The notes under the pieces were generated by a model. The model made no database searches. It was given only the letters and a program-made list of their open reading frames with translations, and was not told where the DNA came from. A DNA stretch of 14,512 nucleotides. It comes from Bondarzewia mesenterica. Lineage: Eukaryota > Basidiomycota > Agaricomycetes > Russulales > Bondarzewiaceae. Shown here one piece after another: positions 6,565 through 14,512 of this stretch. The first letter of the stretch is position 1, and each line of letters opens with the position of its first letter. A program made the position numbers and the translations under genes. The stretch is taken from assembly GCA_004802705.1 (NCBI GenBank), contig SGPL01000715.1:1-14512 (forward strand), written 5' to 3'.

Positions 6565-7413
6565 ATGATGTCCTGCTCATCCTCCCCTTTCCATCTTGAT
6601 GCCTTCGAGTCCGACATCGTACTGCGTTCGAACGATAAGACTCCTGTCGACTTCTCAGTACACAAATGCTTCCTCGCGGTGGCTTCACCGTTCTTTAACG
6701 CTATGTTCACCCTCCCCCAACCATCATCCACAGGCCAGCCTCAAGTGCCTATTATCGAAGTTTCAGAAGATTTTGTTGTCGTAGATGAACTTCTACGATT
6801 TATCTACCCCGTCCCAGATCCCGCTGTCGCTACTCTAGACGACCTTGTCAGCCTCCTAGCCGCCGCATCGAAGTACGACATGAGTGGTGTCATCCAACGT
6901 CTACGCTCCCAACTCATCTCTCCATCCTTTCTCCACGCATCCCCCGTTCGCGTCTTCGCCATTGCATCGCGCTTCGATTTGGAGCCCGAAGCTAAGCTCG
7001 CTTCTACACATACGCTGAACATCAATGTCCTCGACTGCCCCCTTTCTGACGATCTGAAGCACATCACTGCTTACTCGTATCACCGCCTCCTTGATCTGCA
7101 TCGACGTCGCGCGGAAGCGGCACAGCAGATGCTCAGTTCACAGGCTCTTGATGGCGTCAAGTGCATGCAGTGCAACGGAGGCCCCAGTCTGCATGATACA
7201 TACGCGTCGCCGAGGTGGTGGTCCCACTTCCGGAATAGGGCAACTGAGGAGTTGAGGGTGAGGCCGACGACGGAGGTCATATTTTCGTTGCGGTTCTTGA
7301 TGCAAGTGGCCCAGGCTTCAGGGTGCCAGAGGTGTGCGGGGAGTATCTTGGACTCACATATTTTTCTGAACAAGTTGAGGGAGGAGATTGATGCATTGCC
7401 TGCGACGATCTGA
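6565..7413 (+). CDS. BTB/POZ domain protein with two CxxC pairs
   Basis: Intronless, 282 residues. The N-terminal part is a BTB/POZ fold: SDIVLRSNDKTPVDFSVHKC near residue 16-35 with the hallmark VHK, then SPFFNAMF, then IIEVSEDFVVVDELLRFIYP. BTB domains dimerise and often recruit cullin-3 or chromatin factors; which applies here cannot be told. A helical middle region (LAAASKYDMSGVIQRL) follows. The C-terminal half has CMQC (200-203), PRWW, and CQRC (254-257). CxxC pairs of this sort with a following Trp-rich motif are, as far as I recall, typical of the large BTB family of mushroom-forming fungi and could bind one zinc ion. The start is at the double ATG 6565/6568, preferred because a TATA box lies upstream; the ATG at 6490 would add 25 residues unlike the family start. 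It converges on the HSP20-like gene. Confidence 0.9.
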   Translation: MMSCSSSPFHLDAFESDIVLRSNDKTPVDFSVHKCFLAVASPFFNAMFTLPQPSSTGQPQVPIIEVSEDFVVVDELLRFIYPVPDPAVATLDDLVSLLAAASKYDMSGVIQRLRSQLISPSFLHASPVRVFAIASRFDLEPEAKLASTHTLNINVLDCPLSDDLKHITAYSYHRLLDLHRRRAEAAQQMLSSQALDGVKCMQCNGGPSLHDTYASPRWWSHFRNRATEELRVRPTTEVIFSLRFLMQVAQASGCQRCAGSILDSHIFLNKLREEIDALPATI

Positions 7414-7860
7414 GGGCTGCTATTACTCAGGCCTCAGGCCTTTGACTCGTGTAATTACGATCATCTGCTGTACATTCGCTCGTCTGTTGTCTTATTTGTT
7501 TTTCGTCTCTTTCTATGATGCAAACCGACTGCAGATCTCCTTAGGGACAGCCTAAAGGACGTCCTATACTTGCATAGCACTGTATACCCTTGCCTACCCC
7601 ATCTTCCACGCCATCGGTGATTTCAGTTGATGCATATGATCCATAAATTAATATAATGGATATACAGCCGTTGATACAGTGCGAGCATGTAGTATGATGG
7701 ATATAAAACTTCAACGGTGAGTATGTATAAGGCGAGAACTTAATGCCGAAAAGTAATATACAGTATGTATGCTTGAGAGTGAACATGGAAGACGATAGTC
7801 GGAAGAGAGAGAGAAAGAGAAATGCGAAGAAAACGTGGAATATGAAACGTCCACTCATTA
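7414..7860. other. Convergent 3' region of the BTB and HSP20-like genes
   Basis: No gene seen. It holds a short direct repeat CAGGCCTCAGGCCT near 7430-7441, AT-rich tracts that could serve as poly(A) signals for both strands (for example ATAAATTAATATAATGG, 7643-7659) and a purine-rich GA tract (about 7800-7822). A frame on the minus strand reaching 7864 is hydrophobic and has no recognisable domain; I treat it as untranslated. Confidence 0.6.
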
Positions 7861-8629
7861 TCAAGCATACATTCGGTCAAAATGACCCACTTTCCGCACG
7901 GTGATCGTGAGGAGGGTTCTGGCATCATTCAGTTCAGCGCGTAAGGACGTCATATTGACTGTCCGTGGGGAGAAGGTGAGCTGCCATTCAAAATGACCTG
8001 TTCACGAAGGAAGCCATAAGGGTCACAGAATACATGTAAAATGTATGAGAAAACTTACAATTCTCCTCGAGATGCCAAGCGTCCGCGATAACATGAATCC
8101 GAGCACCCTTCTTGACGGAGATAGTGACCATTTCCGGAGAAAATGGTGTTCCGCCAGGGCAGGGCAGGGGTATCTCAACCACGTGCGCCGCCTCAGTCGA
8201 GAACAATTTGGGAGATGGTACGGCTGACGGTGGTGGTGCGCGACGCGCACGCGCGGAAAACGACTCGGACTTCTTGTGCGACTGGTGTCGGTGAAGTGCT
8301 GATGTCTGGCTGGCTGGTTCGATCAGCCTGGTTCGCATCGAAGTAGGTCTACCTCGAGCGGGGGTGAGGGTGGGTGAGGATAGGGAGCGCATGCTTTGGA
8401 GCGACGGTCGCACATGCTTGGGAGTAGATACAGGAGTGAGGGGAGAGTGTCGGGTGGGCGACGTAGCGACGACAGAACGAAATTCCCTGTCATTAGTCTG
8501 GTAGGGCGCTGTGTTGCGCCTGATGAGTGTGAAGGGGGGCGGTCGACAAACGGTGGGTACTAGATGAGCTGTCGAGGTGCTGGCAGACTTCGCCATCGCC
8601 GCACTGGACGATGTGATCAGTTGCAGCAT
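7861..8629 (-). CDS. Small heat-shock-like protein (alpha-crystallin domain), long basic N terminus
   Basis: Two exons, 8629-8059 and 7997-7861, with a 61-nt intron (GTAAGT donor, GAACAG acceptor) joined in phase to 235 residues. The join restores a domain that unspliced reading hides: residues about 150-225 run VVEIPLPCPGG, EMVTISVKKGARIHVIADAW, CHFEWQLTFSP, then SLRAELNDARTLLTITVRK. This follows the order of strands of the alpha-crystallin (HSP20) domain, including the final A-x-L...LTI-x-V-x-K block, although the usual Gly before LTI is replaced. Such proteins hold unfolding clients. Residues 1-148 are Ser/Thr/Pro/Arg-rich and probably disordered, longer than in typical small heat-shock proteins. 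A second ATG at 8596 (MAKSASTS) is an alternative start. A TATA box (8706-8701) and a heat-shock-element-like array (8792-8809) lie upstream. It is divergent from the dehydrogenase gene. The family call rests on one domain pattern. Confidence 0.75.
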
Positions 8630-8700
8630 TGAAGATGGTGGATAAAAGGCGAGGATTTATGCTTGGGCGCTGGAATGAACATTGCAGGCGTTTGTAGACA

Positions 8701-8706
8701 CTTATA
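8701..8706 (-). promoter_or_regulatory. TATA box of the HSP20-like gene
   Basis: TATAAG on the minus strand, 72 bases before the ATG at 8629. It lies in a perfect 10-bp palindrome ACTTATAAGT (8700-8709). Confidence 0.5.
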
Positions 8707-8791
8707 AGTCCGAGAGGTCAAATGCGGAGTGATCCGGAATAATAAGGCCGCTGTCGGGACGATGGCAGGGTCGAGAGCGTGCTGGAAGAAC

Positions 8792-8809
8792 GAATGTTGC
8801 AGAAACTTC
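8792..8809 (-). promoter_or_regulatory. Heat-shock-element-like array
   Basis: On the plus strand GAATGTTGCAGAAACTTC gives four alternating units at the 5-bp spacing of heat-shock factor sites: GAA, TTG (one mismatch), GAA, TTC. It is about 90 bases upstream of the TATA box of the HSP20-like gene, a typical position, and fits the protein identity. Confidence 0.55.
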
Positions 8810-8959
8810 AACTTATCTTTCGGGTGCAATCGACGAATGCAAGCCTGAGGACAAGAGATGTGATGGAGAATTGGCTAGGATTTGCTAGATGTCAGTCCAA
8901 CTATGTTGCCTTTGATATTCACCAGAGCACCACAGCGAACAATATTGATCAATGAATTT

Positions 8960-8982
8960 TTATCAGATAAGATAATAGATAA
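8960..8982 (+). promoter_or_regulatory. Cluster of GATA-factor sites before the proline catabolism gene
   Basis: Four HGATAR-type cores occur in 23 bases: TTATC (8960-8964, reverse), AGATAA at 8965, 8970 and 8977. In fungi, AreA/Nit2-type GATA factors activate genes for using poor nitrogen sources, proline breakdown included. The cluster lies about 150 bases before the dehydrogenase ATG. Confidence 0.55.
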
Positions 8983-8988
8983 GCGGGT

Positions 8989-9006
8989 CGGATCTTTTGC
9001 AATCCG
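8989..9006 (+). promoter_or_regulatory. Inverted CGG-N12-CCG motif
   Basis: CGGAT and ATCCG face each other across 8 bases, giving CGG-N12-CCG. Zn2Cys6 activators bind such inverted CGG pairs; the proline activator Put3 uses a CGG-N10-CCG site, so the spacing here differs by two. Confidence 0.3.
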
Positions 9007-9043
9007 CCCCTTGCCTCCGTCCATAGTGACTCGGACTCATCAG

Positions 9044-9123
9044 GTACTGTAACTTCTAATTGACATAAAGTCCACATTGTTTTCTTTTTTGCGCATTGTT
9101 CATTCTTATTTCCTTGTTCTCAG
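9044..9123 (+). other. Candidate 5'-UTR intron of the dehydrogenase gene
   Basis: GTACTG follows CAG at 9041-9043. The stretch ends in a long pyrimidine-rich tract and TTCTCAG two bases before the start codon. No ATG occurs between 9001 and 9043, so if used, the intron is in the leader rather than splitting a coding presequence. Confidence 0.4.
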
Positions 9124-9125
9124 CC

Positions 9126-11419
<2,294 letters not shown>

Positions 11420-11659
11420 GAGGCTATCGATGGCTGAAAATTGGGGCATGTAATCGCGGATGTAGGTTTGTGAAAGGAAGTATCAAATTCTTTTGTAGTC
11501 CATACAACCAGTTTGTATACTGCTTATGCTGTAGCTAGTCTCCGTTGCGTATGCTTGTAGCCAAAAAAAAAATGGGACTTTACACAAACATCGCGGGCCG
11601 GGCGCAGCCGCTTATCCGGAGTGATTAGCGGTCTATTCACAGTTATACGTCCGACGTCC
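11420..11659. other. Spacer between the dehydrogenase and DNAJC28-like genes
   Basis: A 240-base gap with the 3' end of one gene and promoter of the next. An imperfect inverted ATACAA/TTGTAT pair (about 11502-11518) lies in the probable 3' UTR, and an A9 tract sits at about 11563-11571. No gene seen. Confidence 0.6.
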
Positions 11660-13238
11660 ATGAGCTTTAGCCGACAAACATACTCGATCTGCATCTCACA
11701 CACTCTCAAGTCTTCTTACTTCTGCTCCAGGCCATGGCGTTCGTTCTCGTGGAGTTCCACATGCAGGAACAACACTACGGACCGCCGCGCGAGCTCCAAG
11801 CTGTTCGCCGACGCGGCTCGTGAGTCGGAGGCAGATCGAGGGAAACCGCCCCCGCGCAAACTTCCCGTGAATACTGGCGAGAATGAGAACTGGACGGGCG
11901 AAGAGTCGATGCAAGATGCGGTTCTTCGGATGCTCGTGGACAAGTACAAGCCTCTGCGGAGTGGGACCATCCGGTCTGCGGAAGAGAAATTAAAGCAGGC
12001 TCCTCCGCAGATATCCACCGCCCAACCTCCTTCACCAGATCTGAGTGCCAATACCCTTGCTACCGTGCTCTCACCGTCGCAATCGTCTGGCAGTGCAAGT
12101 ACTCCGAGTGGCTCTGGGAAGACGTTCTCAGCGAACGAACCCCTGTTGCCCTCAATCCCTGGTCACAGGCCTTGGCACACGACATTCAAAGCGCCTTCGC
12201 ACGCGACGACATCTTCGATCCGATACGGTCACTTCCCCTCACCGTCCTCTTCTCGAGTCGCGTCGTCCGCCGATCTTAAAGATGACAAGGCTCGGAGGCT
12301 GGACAAGGAGACGAAAAAGCGGACGCAGGACGCGCGACGGCTCACCAACGCCAGGGAAGGCACTTTGGACTATCGCCTCGGTATCAAGGGCCATCAAGGC
12401 CATACCAGGCCGAATCCCGCCGGCATGAAGGGCTGGCGGAGCTTAGTCGAAGAGCGGATCGAAGTGAGTCTCAAGCTGCTTATTTATTTATTTTTCTTCT
12501 TCTTATGTTCTATTTGCGCTCGATGTTGACGGACGATGGCAGAAAGCACGGTTGCAAGGCGCTTTCAATGCGGTCAAGGGAAGAGGCCAGCCTATTCAGC
12601 GGCAAACTGATGAGGGGAATCCTTTCATCGCAAGGGAGGAGTACCTCATGAATCGTATCGTGCAACGACAGGGTGCAGCGCCTCCGTGGGTAGAGATCCA
12701 AGGAGGTTTGTGCAATACATCAGACAAGGACATGATACTAAACTTGTCGAACCCAGAGCTCGAAAGCGCTGTCTCCTCGTTCCGAGAAATCATCCGACAG
12801 TCATGGACGCGGCGTGCGATCCGCATGCTGACGACGTCCCAGCCAGCTGCTCTACTACCCGCTCTAACGCTATCCGACGTCCAAGCGCTCCGAGACGAAG
12901 AGTGGGAAGCGCGGGAACGTGCGTATCACGACACCGCGCTGGACGAGCTGAACTCGCTGGTAAGGAAGTACAACGCGATGGCACCGTACGCCGTGCGACG
13001 GCCATACCATGTGCGGGCTGTGGAGCTTGACAGGGCGTATAAGGACAGCGGGGAGGAGATCTTGCAAGGTCTCGCGCGGAGGTTGCAGGATCCGACGATG
13101 GGGGGCTTAGGCACAGTGTTTGGGGATGAGTCGGACGACGGCCAGAGTGGGAGTGGTGCGAGTGCGGTTGATCAAGACTCGACGGCGGTGTTGCGGATTC
13201 GCGACGTGATCCGAGGATGGTTTCGTTGGCGTAGTTGA
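11660..13238 (+). CDS. DNAJC28: DNAJC28 conserved-domain (DUF1992) protein, mitochondrial type
   Basis: Three exons, 11660-12463, 12543-12705 and 12757-13238, join in phase to 482 residues. The core, about residues 255-345, is the DnaJ homologue subfamily C member 28 conserved domain: GMKGWRSLVEERIEKARLQG, then GNPFIAREEYLMNRIVQRQG and AAPPWVEIQGELESAV. No J domain (no HPD motif) is present, as is usual for the fungal and bacterial relatives. Function is poorly known; the human protein is mitochondrial. The first 35 residues contain Arg, Lys, Ser and Thr but no Asp or Glu, matching a mitochondrial presequence. The region 40-240 is Ser/Pro-rich and low complexity. A conserved-looking helical C-terminal part (LRDEEWEARERAYHDTALDE, NAMAPYAVRRPYHVRAVEL) precedes an acidic stretch. 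Intron 2 (51 nt) has a TACTAAA branch site, is a multiple of three and lacks a stop. The frame continues upstream only to a GTG, so the ATG at 11660 is chosen. Confidence 0.9.
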
Positions 13239-13680
13239 CCTTGAGGGGTCTCTACAGTGTCTCTACTTTGTACAAGTACAAATGAGTCATCATTAAGCAC
13301 TTACATGCGGACAACTCATGTGATAAGGGGGGTTAGTCAACGCTGATGACGGGATAATAGGGGATAACTATCTAGGTCGAAATTGACTCACAGCGACGTC
13401 TTCTTCGGCTTCCACCCGGTACGACCTCTACGTTGAGTAAGACCCCTACTAACTGCTGACGCGCTGACGATAGAGAAGAGGATGCGGATGTCGGGGATGC
13501 GGCTAGGCCAAAGGCATATATTCTAGGATCCAATTTGCAACATGCGTCAACGATCAGCATCGAGCACGTCGACTCCTGTTCGGGATATATGATGAAGGCG
13601 AGGTGTTAAAGCATAATCAGAGTTCCCCATCATCGCACCCACCTCACAATCTGATATCATAACCACTTAACCCAATCGAA
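13239..13680. promoter_or_regulatory. 3' region of DNAJC28-like gene and promoter of the NmrA-like gene
   Basis: A palindrome TTTGTAC-AA-GTACAAA (13267-13282) lies 29 bases after the stop. Toward the NmrA-like gene are three STRE-type motifs: AGGGG at 13326 and 13359, and CCCCT at 13443. STREs mark stress-induced genes in yeasts; their meaning in basidiomycetes is less certain. A 62-codon minus-strand frame (13372-13560) has no recognisable domain and is not called. Confidence 0.4.
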
Positions 13681-14512
13681 ATGGCTTTTAAGACTTTTGC
13701 TGTCGCGGGAGCTGGACACATCGGCGCCTTCATTGCTGAAGAGCTTGTGAAGCAGAAAGCCGTTGGTAAAGCGAACGAAGTCATAGTCCTGACGCGTCTC
13801 GTACGTACCACCCCCTCCCCGTGCATTGCACAGCATGCACATTGACTAGCATCCCGACAGACGTCCACGAACCCAGCGACCAAGAAGCTCGCTGCCGAGG
13901 GCGCGAAAGTCGTTGCTGTCGACTACACATCCAAAGCGTCCCTCTTGTCTGCTCTCGCCGGTATCGAAGTGGTCATTTGCACCTTCGATCCCTCCAATCT
14001 TGCCGTCCAGGACGCGCTTGCAGAGGCGGCGAAGGAAGCGGGCGTCCAGCTCTTCGTTCCTTCCGAATTTGGGAATCCGACGGAAGATGCGAACGAAGGG
14101 CCTCTGGCGGCGAAGAAGAATTTCCAAGGGAAGCTGCGTGCGCTCGGCCTCCCATACGCCTTGTTCTTCACGGGACCATTCTCTGACTACTGCTTTATCC
14201 CGTGATTATACCCGTTCTTCTGCCCGTTTGGATGAAGCGCTGACGCATCCCATCTAGGTTTTTGGGCTTGGACCTTGTTAACGGAAAGGTGAGCGTTGGG
14301 GGTGGCGGAAATGCTCTCATTTCCTGGACCTCCCGGCGCGACATCGCGCGTTACGTCGCGCACGTCCTCACCACTTTGCCAAATGAGAAGATCTTGGGCA
14401 GAACGTTCCGCATCGAGGGGGAGCGCACGGTAAGTCGTTCAACGAGTTCCAAAAGAATTGACTCACTATCAGTTGCGTGATCAGTCCTTCAACAACATCT
14501 TCAAGACTTACG
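13681..14512 (+). CDS. NmrA-like / isoflavone-reductase-like NAD(P)-binding protein, 3' end missing
   Basis: Atypical short-chain dehydrogenase of the NmrA/isoflavone reductase-like group; members are NAD(P)H-dependent reductases or redox sensors and the substrate cannot be read from sequence. Exons 13681-13800, 13861-14201, 14258-14429 and 14485 to the window edge join in phase. The Rossmann glycine motif is AVAGAGHIGAFIAEEL (G10, G12, G15). Next come VVAVDYTSKASLLSALAG, the family block FVPSEFGNPTE (105-115), PYALFFTGPFSDYCF, and after intron 2 the join FIPFLGLDLVNGKV. DIARYVAHVLTTLP near the end is the usual helix after the binding region. About 220 residues are visible; complete proteins are near 300, so roughly a quarter lies beyond the edge. 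The last intron has two possible acceptors 12 bases apart (14472 or 14484); the second gives the more family-like ERTSFNNIFKTY. Introns are 55-60 nt. Confidence 0.9.

Noticed and set aside
8310..8335. tRNA T-arm-like GGTTCGATCAGCC
   Set aside because: No matching acceptor, D or anticodon arms around it, and it lies in the coding exon of the HSP20-like gene.

Overview
The window is nuclear DNA of a filamentous basidiomycete, most likely an Agaricomycete. The evidence is six protein-coding genes cut by many very short GT-AG introns (about 50-80 nt), Ser/Pro-rich low-complexity protein tails, a BTB/POZ protein of the kind expanded in mushrooms, and gene spacing of a few hundred bases. There is no bacterial, organellar or viral signal, no tRNA or rRNA gene and no CRISPR array.

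Left third (1-4190): gene-poor and degraded. It holds a doubtful small spliced gene on the minus strand (169-550), a long stretch with no recognisable gene, a coding-like relic (about 1892-2447), and then the most unusual object in the window. This is a roughly 1.2 kb element bounded by 58-60 bp terminal inverted repeats (2927-2986 and 4065-4122), with an 18-bp-stem hairpin abutting its right end. Inside lie a perfect-consensus intron with flanking coding-like sequence, an imperfect ~51-bp tandem repeat, and an 85-codon open fragment of a DIS3L2/Dis3-type exoribonuclease (RNB domain). It encodes no transposase, so it looks like a non-autonomous DNA transposon that picked up pieces of a host gene.

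Right two thirds (4380-14512): a normal gene run. In order: a spliceosomal cyclophilin with an RRM and RS tail (PPIL4/Cyp6 type, +); a BTB/POZ protein with two CxxC pairs (+); a small-heat-shock-protein-like (alpha-crystallin domain) protein (-); a 12-exon delta-1-pyrroline-5-carboxylate dehydrogenase of mitochondrial proline breakdown (+); a mitochondrial-type protein with the DNAJC28 conserved domain but no J domain (+); and the 5' part of an NmrA-like NAD(P)-binding protein that runs off the right edge (+). All exon joins given were worked out by hand; reading phase is kept throughout and the five complete models end on a stop codon.

The genes do not form an obvious pathway cluster. The clearest regulatory context is the divergent promoter between the HSP20-like gene and the dehydrogenase (8630-9125). 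It carries a heat-shock-element-like array on the HSP20 side and a tight cluster of GATA-factor sites on the proline-catabolism side, each matching the expected regulation of its neighbour.
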